The notes under the pieces were generated by a model. The model did no database searches. It was not told the origin of the DNA and saw only the letters and a list, made by a program, of their open reading frames with translations. A program made the translations under genes and the position numbers. DNA of 64,000 nucleotides, taken from assembly GCA_014526335.1 (NCBI GenBank), contig JACTAT010000340.1, positions 507,358 to 571,357 on the forward strand, given 5' to 3'. Numbering within the stretch: the stretch's first letter is position 1; each line of letters begins with the position of its first letter. This DNA is from Chrysaora quinquecirrha. Taxonomy: Eukaryota; Cnidaria; Scyphozoa; Semaeostomeae; Pelagiidae. Below, piece by piece: positions 26,601-41,600 of this stretch.

Positions 26601-29600
26601 GTTGGCTTAGAATATACCAATGAAAGTCTTGTAGCGTTACGACAGATATCACCTAAACTAGGTCTTCGTTGAACAGATCGCATATTCTGCGATTATTCAA
26701 CAAGATTCACCTTCTACCCTTGAATGGAGATGGTTGGCTTAGAATATACCAATGAAAGTCTTGTATAGTTACTGTTGATATCACCTAAACTAGGACTTCG
26801 TTGAATAGATCGCATATTCTGCGATTATTCAACACGATTCACCATCTACCCTTGAAAGGAGATGGTTAGCTTAGAATATACCAATGAAAGTCTTCTATAG
26901 TTACTGCTGATATCACCAAAACTAGGACTTCGTTGAACAGATCGCATATTCTGCGATTATTCAACAAGATTCACCTTCTACCCTTGAAAGGAGATGGTTG
27001 GCTTAGAATATACCAATGAAAGTCTTGTATAGTTACTGCTGATATCACCTAAACTAGGAATTCGTTGAACAGATCGCATATTCTGCGATTATTCATCAAG
27101 ATTCACCCTCTACCCTTGAAAGGAGATGCTTAGCTTAGAATATACGAATAAAAGTCCTGTATAGTTACTGATGATATCACCTAAACTAGCAATTCGTTGA
27201 ACAGATCGCATATTCTGCGATTATTCAACAAGATTCACCCTCTTCCTTTGAAAGGAGATGGTTGGCTTAGAATATACCAATGAAAGTCTTGTATAGTTAC
27301 TGCTGATATCACCTAAACTAGGACTTCGTTGAACAGATCGCATATTCTGCGATTATTCAACAAGTTTCACCCTCTACCCTTGAAAGGAGATGCTTAGCTT
27401 AGAATATACCAATAAAAGTGTTGTATAGTTACTGATGATATCACCTAAACTAGGTCTTCGTTGAACAGATCGCATATTCTGCGATTATTCAACAACATTC
27501 ACCTTCTACCGTTGAAAGGAGATGCTTAGTTTAGAATATACCAATGAAAGTCTTGTAGCGTTACGACAGATATCACCTAAACTAGGACTTCGTTAAACGG
27601 ATCGCATATTCTGCGATTATTCAATAAGATTCACCTTCTACCCTTCAAAGGAGATGGTTTGCTTAGAATATACCAATGAAAGTCTTGTATAGTTACTGCT
27701 GATATCACCTAAACTAGGACTTCGTTGAACAGATCGCATATTTTGCGATTATTCAACAAGATTCACCCTCTACCCTTGAAAGGAGATGGTTGGCTTAGAA
27801 TATACCAATGAAAGTCTTGTATAGTTACTGTTGATATCACCTAAACTAGGACTTCGTTGAATAGATCGCATATTCTGCGATTATTCAACACGATTCACCA
27901 TCTACCCTTGAAAGGAGATGGTTAGCTTAGAATATACCAATGAAAGTCTTCTATAGACAATGCTGATATCACCTAAACTAGGACTTCGTTGAACAGATCG
28001 CATATTCTGCGATTATTCAGCAAGATTCACCTTCTACCCTTGAAAGGAGATGGTTGGCTTAGAATATACCAATGAAAGTCTTGTATAGTTACTGCTGATA
28101 TCACCTAAACTAGGACTTCGTTGAACAGATCGCATATTCTGCGATTATTCATCAAGATTCACCCTCTACCCTTGAAAAAAGATGCTTAGCTTAGAATATA
28201 CGAATAAAAGTCCTGTACAGTTACTGATGATATCACCTAAACTAGCAATTCGTTGAACAGATCGCATATTCTGCGATTATTCAACAAGATTCACCCTCTT
28301 CCTTTGAAAGGAGATTGTTGGCTTAGAATATACCAATGAAAGTCTTGTATAGTTACTCCTGAAATCACCTAAACTAGGACTTCGTTAAACAGATCGCATA
28401 TTCTGCAATTATTCGACAAGATTCACCTTCTACCGTTGAAAGGAGATGCTTAGTTTAGAATATACCAATGAAAGTCTTGTAGCGTTACGACAGATATCAC
28501 TTAAACTAGGACTTCGTTAAACAGATCGCATATTCTGCGATTATTCGACAAGATTCACCTTCTACCGTTGAAAGGAGATGCTTAGTTTAGAATATACCAA
28601 TGAAAGTCTTGTAGCGTTACGACAGATATCACTTAAACTAGGACTTCGTTAAACAGATCGCATATTCTGCGATTATTCAATAAGATCACTTTCTACCCTT
28701 GAAAGGAGATGGTTATATTAGAATATACCAATGAAAGTCTTGTATAGTTACTGCTGATATCACCTAAACTAGGACTTCGTTAAACAGATCGCATATTCTG
28801 CGATTATTCAACAAGATTCACCTTCTACCCTTGAAAGGAGATGCTTAGCTTAGAATATACCAATGAAAGTCTTGTATAGTTACTGATGATATCACCTAAA
28901 CTAGGTCTTCGTTGAACAGATCGCATATTCTGCGATTATTCAACAACATTCACACTCTACCGTTGAAAGGAGATGCTTAGTTTAGAATATACCAATGAAA
29001 GTCTTGTAGCGTTACGACAGTTATCACCTAAACTAGGACTTCGTTAAACAGATCGCATATTCTGCGATTATTCAATAAGATTCACCTTCTACCCTTGAAA
29101 GGAGATGGTTTGCTTACAATACACCAATGAAAGTCTTGTATAGTTACTGCTGATATCCCCTAAACTAGGAATTCGTTGAACAGATCGCATATTTTGCGAT
29201 TATTCAACAAGATTCACCCTCTACCCTTGAAAGGAGATGGTTGGCTTAGAATATACCAATGAAAGTCTTGTATAGTTACTGTTGATATCACCTAAACTAG
29301 GACTTCGTTGAATAGATCGCATATTCTGCGATTATTCAACACGATTCACCATCTACCCTTGAAAGGAGATGGTTAGCTTAGAATATACCAATGAAAGTCT
29401 TCTATAGTTACTGCTGATATCACCTAAACTAGGACTTCGTTGAACAGATCGCATATTCTGCGATTATTCAGCAAGATTCACCTTCTACCCTTGAAAGGAG
29501 ATGGTTGGCTTAGAATATACCAATGAAAGTCTTGTATAGTTACTGCTGATATCACCTAAACTAGGACTTCGTTGAACGGATCGCATATTCTGCGATTATT

Positions 29601-32600
29601 CATCAAGATTCACCCTCTACCCTTGAAAAAAGATGCTTAGCTTAGAATATACGAATAAAAGTCCTGTACAGTTACTGATGATATCACCTAAACTAGCAAT
29701 TCGTTGAACAGATCGCATATTCTGCGATTATTCAACAAGATTCACCCTCTTCCTTTGAAAGGAGATGGTTGGCTTAGAATATACCAATGAAAGTCTTGTA
29801 TAGTTACTCCTGATATCACCTAAACTAGGACTTCGTTAAACAGATCGCATATTCTGCGATTATTCGACAAGATTCACCTTCTACCGTTGAAAGGAGATGC
29901 TTAGTTTAGAATATACCAATGAAAGTCTTGTAGCGTTACGACAGATATCACTTAAACTAGGACTTCGTTAAACAGATCGCATATTTTGCGATTATTCGAC
30001 AAGATTCACCTTCTACCGTTGAAAGGAGATGCTTAGTTTAGAATATACCAATGAAAGTCTTGTAGCATTACGACCGATATCACTTAAACTAGGACTTCGT
30101 TAAACAGATCACATATTCTGCGATTATTCAATAAGATTCACTTTCTACCCTTGAAAGGAGATGGTTATATTAGAATATACCAATGAAAGTCTTGTATAGT
30201 TACTGCTAATATCACCTAAACTAGGACTTCGTTAAACAGATCGCATATTCTGCGATTATTCAACAAGATTCACCTTCTACCCTTGAAAGGAGATGCTTAG
30301 CTTAGAATATACCAATGAAAGTCTTATATAGTTACAGCAGATATCACCCAAACTAGGACTTCCTTGAACAGATCGCATATTCTGCGATTATTCAACAAGA
30401 TTCACCCTCTACCCTTGAAAGGAGATGGTTGGCTTAGAATATACCAATGAAAGTCTTGTATAGTTACTGCTGATATCACCTAAACTAGGACTTCGTTGAA
30501 CAGATCGCATATTTTGCGATTATTCAACAAGATTCACCCTCTACCCTTGAAAGGAGATGGTTGGCTTAGAATATACCAATGAAAGTCTTGTAGCGTTACG
30601 ACAGATATCACCTAAAGTAGGTCTTCGTTGAACAGATTGCATATTCTGCGATTATTCAACAAGATTCACCTTCTACCCTTGAAAGAAGATGCTTATCTTA
30701 GAATATACCAATGAAAGTCTTGTATAGTTACTGCTGATATCACCTGAACTAGGACTTCGTTAAACAGATCGCATACTGCGATTATTCATCAAGATTCACC
30801 TTCTACCGTTGAAAGGAGATGCTTATTTTAGAATATACCAATGAAAGTCTTGTAGCGTTACGACAGATATCACATAAACTAGGACTTCGTTAAAAAGATC
30901 GCATATTCTGCGATTATTCAATAAGATTCACATTCTACCCTTGAAAGGAGATGGTTTGCTTAGAATATACCAATGAAAGTCTTGTATAGTTACTGCTGAT
31001 ATCACCTAAACTAGGACTTCGTTGAACAGATCGCATATTTTGCGATTATTCAACAAGATTCACCCTCTACCCTTGAAAGGAGATGGTTGGCTTAGAATAT
31101 ACCAATGAAAGTCTTGTAGCGTTACGACAGATATCACCTAAACTAGGTCTTCGTTGAACAGATCGCATATTCTGCGATTATTCAACAAGATTCACCTTCT
31201 ACCCTTGAAAGGAGATGCTTATCTTAGAATATACAAATGAAAGTCTTGTATAGTTACTGCTGATATCACCTAAACTAGGACTTCGTTGAACAGATCGCAT
31301 ATTCTGCGATTATTCAACAAGATTCACCTTCTACCCTTGAATGGAGATGGTTGGCTTAGAATATACCAATGAAAGTCTTGTATAGTTACTGCTGATATCA
31401 CCTAAACTAGGACTTCGTTGAACAGATCGCATATTCTGCGATTATTCAACAAGATTCACCCTCTACCCTTGAAAGGAGATGCTTAGATTAGAATATACCA
31501 ATAAAAGTCTTGTATAGTTACTGCTGATATCACCTAAACTAGGAATTCGATGAACAGATCGCATATTCCGCGATTATTCAACAAGATTCACCCTCTTCCT
31601 TTGAAAGGAGATGGTTGGCTTAGAATATACCAATGAAAGTCTAGTAGCGTTACGACAGATATCACCTAAACTAGGTCTTCGTTGAACAGATCGCATATTC
31701 TGCGATTATTCAACAAGATTCACCTTCTACCCTTGAAAGGAGATGCTTATCTTAGAATATACGAATAAAAGTCCTGTATAGTTACTGATGATATCACCTA
31801 AACTAGCAATTCGTTGAACAGATCGCATATTCTGCGATTATTCAACAAGATTCACCCTCTTCCTTTGAAAGGAGATGTTTGGCTTAGAATATACCAATGA
31901 AAGTCTTGTATAGTTAATCCTGATATCACCTAAACTAGGACTTCGTTAAACAGATCGCAAATTCTGCGATTATTCGACAAGATTCACCTTCTACCGTTGA
32001 AAGGAGATGCTTAGTTTAGAATATACCAATGAAAGTCTTGTAGCGTTACGACAGATATCACTTAAAAAAGGACTTCGTTAAACAGATCGCATATTCTGCG
32101 ATTATTCGACAAAATTCACCTTCTACCGTTGAAAGGAGATGCTTAGTTTAGAATATACCAATGAAAGTCTTGTAGCGTTACGACAGATATCACTTAAACT
32201 AGGACTTTGTTAAACAGATCGCATATTCTGCGATTATTCAATAAGATTCACCTTCTACCCTTGAAAGGAGATGGTTTGCTTAGAATATACCAATGAAAGT
32301 CTTGTATAGTTACTGCTGATATCACCTAAACTAGGACTTCGTTGAACAGATCGCATATTTTGCGATTATTCAACAAGATTTACCCTCTCCCCTTGAAAGG
32401 AGATGGTTGGCTTCGAATATACCAATGAAAGTCTTGTAGCGTTACGACAGATATCACCCAAACTAGGTCTTCGTTGAACAGATCGCATATTCTGCGATTA
32501 TTCAACAGGATTCACCTTCTACCCTTGAAAGGAGATGCTTATCTTAGAACATACCAATGAAAGTCTTGTATAGTTACTGCTGATATCACCTAACCTAGGA

Positions 32601-35600
32601 CTTCGTTGAGCAGATCGCATATTCTGCGATTATTCAACAAGATTCACCTTCTACCCTTGAATGGAGATGGTTGGCTTAGAATATACCAAGGAAAGTCTTG
32701 TATAGTTACTGCTGATATCACCTAACCTAGGACTTCATTGAGCAGATCGCATATTCTGCGATTATTCAACAAGATTCACCTTCTACCCTTGAATGGAGAT
32801 GGTTGGCTTAGAATATACCAATGAAAGTCTTGTATAGTTACTGCTGATATCACCTAATCTAGGACTTCGTTGAACAGATCGCATATGCTGCGATTATTCA
32901 ACAAGATTCACCTTCTACCCTTGAATGGAGGTGGTTGGCTTAGAATATACCAATGAAAGTCTTGTATAGTTACTGCTGATATCACCTAAACTAGGACTTC
33001 GTTGAACAGATCGCATATTCTGCGATTATTCAACAAGATTCACCCTCTACCCTTGAATGGAGGTGGTTGGCTTAGAATATACCAATGAAAGTCTTGTATA
33101 GTTACTGCTGATATCACCTAAACTAGGATTTCGTTGAACAGATCGCATATTCTGCGATTATTGAACAAGATTCACCTTCTACCCTTGAAAGGAGATGCTT
33201 AGCTTAGAATATACCAATGAAAGTCTTGTAGCGTTACGACAGATATCACCTAAACTAGGTCTTCGTTGAACAGATCGCATACTCTGCGATTATTCAACAA
33301 GATTCACCTTCTACCCTTGAAAGGAGATGCTTATCTTAGAATATACGAATGAAAGTCTTGTATAGTTACTGCTGATATCACCTAAACTAGGATTTCGTTA
33401 AACAGATAGCATATTCTGCAATTTTTCAACAAAATTCACCTTCTACCGTTGAAAGGAGATGCTTGGTTTAGAATATACCAATGAAAGTCATGTAGCGTTA
33501 CGACAGATATCACCTAAACTAGGACTTCGTTAAACAGATCGCATATTCTGCGATTATTCAATAAGATTCACCTTCTACCCTTGAAAGGAGATGGTTTGCT
33601 TAGAATATACCAATGAAAGTCTTGTATAGTTACTGCTGATATCCCCTAAACTAGGACTTCGTTGAACAGATCGCATATTTTGCGATTATTCAACAAGATT
33701 CACCCTCTACCCTTGAAAGGAGATGGTTGGCTTCGAATATACCAATGAAAGTCTTGTAGCGTTACGACAGATATCACTTAAAAAAGGACTTCGTTAAACA
33801 GATCGCATATTCTGCGATTATTCGACAAAATTCACCTTCTACCGTTGAAAGGAGATGCTTAGTTTAGAATATACCAATGAAAGTCTTGTAGCGTTACGAC
33901 AGATATCACTTAAACTAGGACTTTGTTAAACAGATCGCATATTCTGCGATTATTCAATAAGATTCACCTTCTACCCTTGAAAGGAGATGGTTTGCTTAGA
34001 ATATACCAATGAAAGTCTTGTATAGTTACTGCTGATATCACCTAAACTAGGACTTCGTTGAACAGATCGCATATTTTGCGATTATTCAACAAGATTTACC
34101 CTCTCCCCTTGAAAGGAGATGGTTGGCTTCGAATATACCAATGAAAGTCTTGTAGCGTTACGACAGATATCACCCAAACTAGGTCTTCGTTGAACAGATC
34201 GCATATTCTGCGATTATTCAACAGGATTCACCTTCTACCCTTGAAAGGAGATGCTTATCTTAGAACATACCAATGAAAGTCTTGTATAGTTACTGCTGAT
34301 ATCACCTAACCTAGGACTTCGTTGAGCAGATCGCATATTCTGCGATTATTCAACAAGATTCACCTTCTACCCTTGAATGGAGATGGTTGGCTTAGAATAT
34401 ACCAAGGAAAGTCTTGTATAGTTACTGCTGATATCACCTAACCTAGGACTTCATTGAGCAGATCGCATATTCTGCGATTATTCAACAAGATTCACCTTCT
34501 ACCCTTGAATGGAGATGGTTGGCTTAGAATATACCAATGAAAGTCTTGTATAGTTACTGCTGATATCACCTAATCTAGGACTTCGTTGAACAGATCGCAT
34601 ATGCTGCGATTATTCAACAAGATTCACCTTCTACCCTTGAATGGAGGTGGTTGGCTTAGAATATACCAATGAAAGTCTTGTATAGTTACTGCTGATATCA
34701 CCTAAACTAGGACTTCGTTGAACAGATCGCATATTCTGCGATTATTCAACAAGATTCACCCTCTACCCTTGAATGGAGGTGGTTGGCTTAGAATATACCA
34801 ATGAAAGTCTTGTATAGTTACTGCTGATATCACCTAAACTAGGATTTCGTTGAACAGATCGCATATTCTGCGATTATTCAACAAGATTCACCTTCTACCC
34901 TTGAAAGGAGATGCTTAGCTTAGAATATACCAATGAAAGTCTTGTAGCGTTACGACAGATATCACCTAAACTAGGTCTTCGTTGAACAGATCGCATACTC
35001 TGCGATTATTCAACAAGATTCACCTTCTACCCTTGAAAGGAGATGCTTATCTTAGAATATACGAATGAAAGTCTTGTATAGTTACTGCTGATATCACCTA
35101 AACTAGGATTTCGTTAAACAGATCGCATATTCTGCAATTTTTCAACAAGATTCACCTTCTACCGTTGAAAGGAGATGCTTGGTTTAGAATATACCAATGA
35201 AAGTCTTGTAGCGTTACGACAGATATCACCTAAACTAGGACTTCGTTAAACAGATCGCATATTCTGCGATTATTCAATAAGATTCACCTTCTACCCTTGA
35301 AAGGTGATGGTTTGCTTAGAATATACCAATGAAAGTCTTGTATAGTTACTGCTGATATCCCCTAAACTAGGACTTCGTTGAACAGATCGCATATTTTGCG
35401 ATTATTCAACAAGATTCACCCTCTGCCCTTGAAAGGAGATGGTTGGCTTCGAATATACCAATGAAAGTCTTGTAGCGTTACGACAGATATCACCCAAACT
35501 AGGTCTTCGTTGAACAGATCGCATATTCTGCGATTATTCAACAGGATTCACCTTCTACCCTTGAAAGGAGATGCTTATCTTAGAACATACCAATGAAAGT

Positions 35601-38600
35601 CTTGTATAGTTACTGCTGATATCACCTAACCTAGGACTTCGTTGAGCAGATCGCATATTCTGCGATTATTCAACAAGATTCACCTTCTACCCTTGAATGG
35701 AGATGGTTGGCTTAGAATATACCAAGGAAAGTCTTGTATAGTTACTGCTGATATCACCTAACCTAGGACTTCATTGAGCAGATCGCATATTCTGCGATTA
35801 TTCAACAAGATTCACCTTCTACCCTTGAATGGAGATGGTTGGCTTAGAATATACCAATGAAAGTCTTGCATAGTTACTGCTGATATCACCTAATCTAGGA
35901 CTTCGTTGAACAGATCGCATATGCTGCGATTATTCAACAAGATTCACCTTCTACCCTTGAATGGAGGTGGTTGGCTTAGAATATACCAATGAAAGTCTTG
36001 TATAGTTACTGCTGATATCACTTAAACTAGGACTTCGTTGAACAGATCGCATATTCTGCGATTATTCAACAAGATTCACCCTCTACCCTTGAATGGAGGT
36101 GGTTGGCTTAGAATATACCAATGAAAGTCTTGTATAGTTACTGCTGATATCACCTAAACTAGGACTTCGTTGAACAGATCGCATATTCTGCGATTATTCA
36201 ACAAGATTCACCTTCTACCCTTGAAAGGAGATGCTTAGCTTAGAATATACCAATGAAAGTCTTGTAGCGTTACGACAGATATCACCTAAACTAGGACTTC
36301 GTTAAACAGATCGCATATTCTGCAATTATTCAATAAGATTCACCTTCTACCCTTGAAAGGAGATGGTTGGCTTAGAATATACCAATGAAAGTCTTGTATA
36401 GTTACAGCAGATATCAACTAAACTAGGACTTCGTTAAACAGATCGCATATTCTGCGATTATTCAACAAGATTCACCTTCTACCCTTGAAAGGAGATGCTT
36501 AGCTTGGAATATACCAATGAAAGTCTTGTAGCGTTACGACAGATATCACCTAAACTAGGACTTCGTTAAACAGATCGCATATTCTGCGATTATTCAACAA
36601 GATTCACCATCTATCCTTGAAAGGAGATGGTTTGCTTAGAATATACCAATGAAAGTCTTGTATAGTTACTGCTGATATCACCTAAACTAGGACTTCGTTG
36701 AACAGATCGCATATTTTGCGATTATTCAACAAGATTCACCCTCTACCTTTGAAAGGAGATGGTTGGCTTAGAATATACCAATGAAAGTCTTGTAGCGTTA
36801 CGACAGATATCACCTAAACTAGGTCTTCGTTGAACAGATCGCATACTCTGCGATTATTCAACAAGATTCACCTTCTACCCTTGAAAGGAGATGCTTATCT
36901 TAGAATATACCAATGAAAGTCTTGTATAGTTACCGCTGATATCACCTAAACTAGGACTTCGTTAAACAGATCGCATATTCTGCAATTTTTCAACAAGATT
37001 CACCTTCTACCGTTGAAAGGAGATAATTAGTTTAGAATATACCAATGAAAGTCTTGTAGCGTTACGACAGATATCACCTAAACTAGGACTTCGTTAAACA
37101 GATCGCATATTCTGCGATTATTCAATAAGATTCACCTTCTACCCTTGAAAGGAGATGGTTTGCTTAGAATATACCAATGAAAGTCTTGTATAGTTACTGC
37201 TGATATCACCTAAACTAGGACTTCGTTGAACAGATAGCATATTCTGCGATTATTCAATAAGATTCACCTTCTACCCTTGAAAGGAGATGGTTTGCTTAGA
37301 ATATACCAATGAAAGTCTTGTATAGTTACTGCTGATATCACCTAAACTAGGACTTCGTTGAACAGATAGCATATTTTGCGATTATTCAACAAGATTCACC
37401 CTCTACCCTTGAAAGGAGATGGTTGGCTTAGAATATACCAATGAAAGTCTTGTAGCGTTACGACAGATATCACCCAAACTAGGTCTTCGTTGAACAGATC
37501 GCATATTCTGCGATTATTCAACAGGATTCACCTTCTACCCTTGAAAGGAGATGCTTATCTTAGAACATACCAATGAAAGTCTTGTATAGTTACTGCTGAT
37601 ATCACCTAACCTAGGACTTCGTTGAGCAGATCCCATATTCTGCGATTATTCAACAAGATTCACCTTCTACCCTTGAATGGAGATGGTTGGCTTAGAATAT
37701 ACCAATGAAAGTCTTGTATAGTTACTGCTGATATCACCTAAACTAGGACTTCGTTGAACAGATCGCATATTCTGCGATTATTCAACAAGATTCACCCTCT
37801 ACCCTTGAAAGGATATGCTTAGCTTAGAATATACCAATAAAAGTCTTGCATAGTTACTGCTGATATCACCTAAACTAGGAATTCGTTGAACAGATCGCAT
37901 ATTCTGCGATTATTCAACAAGATTCACCTTCTACCCTTGAAAGGAGATGCTTAGCTTAGAATATACCAATGAAAGTCTTGTATAGTTACTGCTGATATCA
38001 CCTAAACTAGGACTTCGTTAAACAGATCGCATATTCTGCGATTATTCAACAAGATTCACCTTCTACCCTTGAAAGGAGATGCTTAGCTTAGAATATACCA
38101 ATGAAAGTCTTGTAGCGTTACGACAGATATCACCTAAACTAGGACTTCGTTATACAGATCGCATATTCTGCGATTATTCAATAAGATTCACCTTCTACCC
38201 TTGAAAGGAGATGGTTTGCTTAGAATATACCAATGAAAGTCTTGTATACACTCAAAAAAATAAGGGTGCTTCACAGGGTTTTTCAAATCGGCAAGGGTTT
38301 TTCTCACAGCTAGGGTTTTTTAAAAAACTTTTTTAGACGTCACTCTTTAAAGGGGTTTTTCAAAGGGTTGTTTGAGATCTTAAGGGGTTTTTAAGACAGT
38401 GAAAAAACCCTATCGGGTTTTTCTTTCTAGAATTCGTTAACTTTCTCAAAGGGTTTTTCACCCAGAGTGAAATTCGAAAAGGGTTTTTCAGCGTTAAGAT
38501 ATTGCATAATATCTCACAAAGTTTATTTTAAATTTATCTTCAGATTAATATAAATATGAAGAAAACTTGAAAAGATATCAGATGATTGCGAATTAGGTTG

Positions 38601-41600
38601 CAAATTTGAAATTTTGGCTTCAAAAAACCGATATTTTATTTGCGCAATTTGGAGTTCCCTCGCTTTTTGCAATGGTCAAAGTCACGTGACAAGCTTCAAG
38701 ATAACGAATCTGCGGCCTTGTGAAGTTCTTGTCAAAATTTTCATGTTCAAGAAGAAGTCGAAAGCAAACAGCAAGCCTTCAGGTATGTATCTATTGTTAT
38801 TTGAAACGAATACCATCAGTATCTTGTTAAAAACTAATTTCTTAAAAATCTGCGTTTGTTTTGGCGATATTTTGGGATGAAACACAATTTCCTAGCTAGA
38901 GTCCTTGCGCCCAAAGTGGCCACCTTTTCAAACTTTAGTATTCATAAAATCTCTAGAGAATTGCTCAAACTCCACTCCCCATAGAAATACTTCTCATTTT
39001 ATTGTTTATGTCTCGCCAGAATTTCAATGTGATATTTCAACTTATTTTCTCAAAACAGCACTCCAAACAAAGAACGATCAAAATGGCCTAAATCAGGAAA
39101 TGCGCCCAAAGTGGCCATTAGGAATTTACTACTGTTGAGCGCCTCCACAGCCAAGAAAAGAACGTGGTTGGAAAACAAACCAATGAAATCGCGAATGCAT
39201 CACATAGGGTGGCCAGTTTGGGCGCAGTTCAAGAAATTGAATGCCTTTCAAAAATGTTCACCCTGTTCAGTTCAGACGAAAAATAATTCAAAATTCTTTT
39301 CTCATGTTTCAAGTCAGAGGTCAAGAGTGTTGTTCAAAATCTTTTAAAGTTTGTTTACAGTTAAGATATGGAAATAGGAGACTGAAAGGAAACATTACTT
39401 TGAAAAACAAACGATAAAATGGAGGAATACTCGCACTTGAAACAAAAGTAGGCCTTGCATGATTCTATTTATATCGGAATATTACGCGCTAAAAAACGAA
39501 AAAAAAATCACGAAATAAAGGAAATGGCATCAGCAAACATTTTGGTGGGTTATAGGAGGAAATAACAAGATTCAAACATTTTGTTTTTATAAATTTCTGC
39601 AGACCAGTGGATTTTCTCAAATTGTGCAAGGTGGCCACTTTGGGCGTAAGGACTCTATAGTTAATTCTTCATCACTTTCCTTCAAATTTATTTAACCGCC
39701 AAAATCAAAAGCAAAGTTTATCATTTTGACGGAAGGAAAGGTTTCAAGGAAAGGGTTGCATTGGAACCTTAAATAATTAATTAAATATCTAGATTAGACA
39801 TGTAAGCTTTAGTTCCCAATGTGTTGTGTTTCAAATTCAAACAACTTATCGTCTATCTACTTCATCGTCGTTCTTACAACGTCGAATGCTGTGTGCTTCA
39901 CAACTTCTCAGCCTTCGGCCTTCAGAATTTTTACTGTAAATTAGATGGACTACTTATTCAATGGATTCAAACAGCAACAATTTTAAAAAACTATAAAGTT
40001 AATCTCTCCAGGATCATTTTTTACTCATTTGACAATATATATATGGATTAAGCAACATTAATATATATAGACACTTATTTTAATAAGCAACTGGTCAATA
40101 AGCAACTAGGACTGAGATTTTGTTAAAATTTTTGCTGAAATAGCTTTCTTCATACTGTACATCCTTGCAAACTTGTCAATTACATTGAAAAGCCAGAAAA
40201 GAGCCAAAAATAAGAGGGTTTTAAGGGGTTTAAGGGGTACCCGGCATTCTGCGAGGGCTGAAATACTAGATATGTTAAGCAATTCTTGAGGGCTGGACCA
40301 AAGTCCAATTGCTTTTTTAAAAAAAGTGTAGCCTATCTATCCTAACTTTCTTTTCCTTCAAAAGGTATAGAGTAGGCATGTTACAGAAATAGATATCACT
40401 ATCAGCCTTCAAGCTAGTTTTTTCGTTTGCCCAGCCTACAAGTCAAATTTTTATGACTTTTTTGATCAGCAAAAATTGTTCAAATTTCATAGAAATGAAT
40501 TCATTTATTCAATTAAATTCATATTAAAAAATAACAACTTCCTCTTCGACAACGTTTTGTACCAACAGGTCTCAGGTACGGCAATGGGAACAAAATTTGC
40601 ACCTCCATATGCATGTTTAACAATAGGATTTTTAGAAGAAAGTGTACTTTATCCAAAAATTTTGAAAAATTATTTCAACGATCAAATCTGCTCATACATA
40701 AAAGAATCATACATTCGCTACATGGACGATTGCTTTATTGCCCTACCTCAGGACATTGACCCAGTTTTATTTCTCAATGCATTAAACAACTTGCATGAAT
40801 CAATTAGATTCACAATGGATAAAGGTACAATCAAATCATCAAACATCGAAACACTGAATTTTTTAGATATTGAAATCATACTCAAAGAAGGAAAATTTAT
40901 TAGTACAGATATATATTACAAATCTACAAATCCACACGATTATTTAAATTACAACAGTGCACATCCAAAACATGTTAAAGATACAATCCCATTCAACTTA
41001 GCTAAAACGAATTATTATCTTTGTGACAGAAGAAGACAGAATATCAGAACGTCTGAAAGAATTGGAAACCTGGCTTTTATCTTGCAACTATCCGTTAGAA
41101 CTAATTCGAAGATCCTTTCGAAATGCTAAACTTCAAGGACCAGCACCTAAACCCAACAAAGATATTATTCCTTTAGTTACAACGTACTATCCAAACCTCA
41201 AAAATCAAAACATCATGAAAACAATATCAAGTCTCCTTAACTCTATCCAAGATCAGCAAACAAAAGATAAATTCAAAAATACAAAGCCTATTTTAGCATT
41301 AAGACAACCCGCGAATCTCAAATCTTTATTAACAAAAGCAAAGTTCAACACTAATAATGATAATAATAATCCAAATCTCTCAAGAGGAATTTTTCTTTGC
41401 GAAAACCAACGTTGCAAATTATGTAGGATGTATCTGCAACCAGTGAACAGCTTTTAACTGCAAATGGAACTAATTGGCAAATAAAATCTAACATCACATG
41501 CAACAGTACAAACGTCATATATTTTCTGAGCTGCAATCTTTGTGAAGGCAATATGAATTACATCGGACAAACAACTAATCTAAGATCACGCATCAATAAT

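Noticed and set aside
38600..38885. Overlapping plus and minus frames left of the 757-bp MITE
   Set aside because: Both are AT-driven, lack domains and overlap each other; no splice partners.
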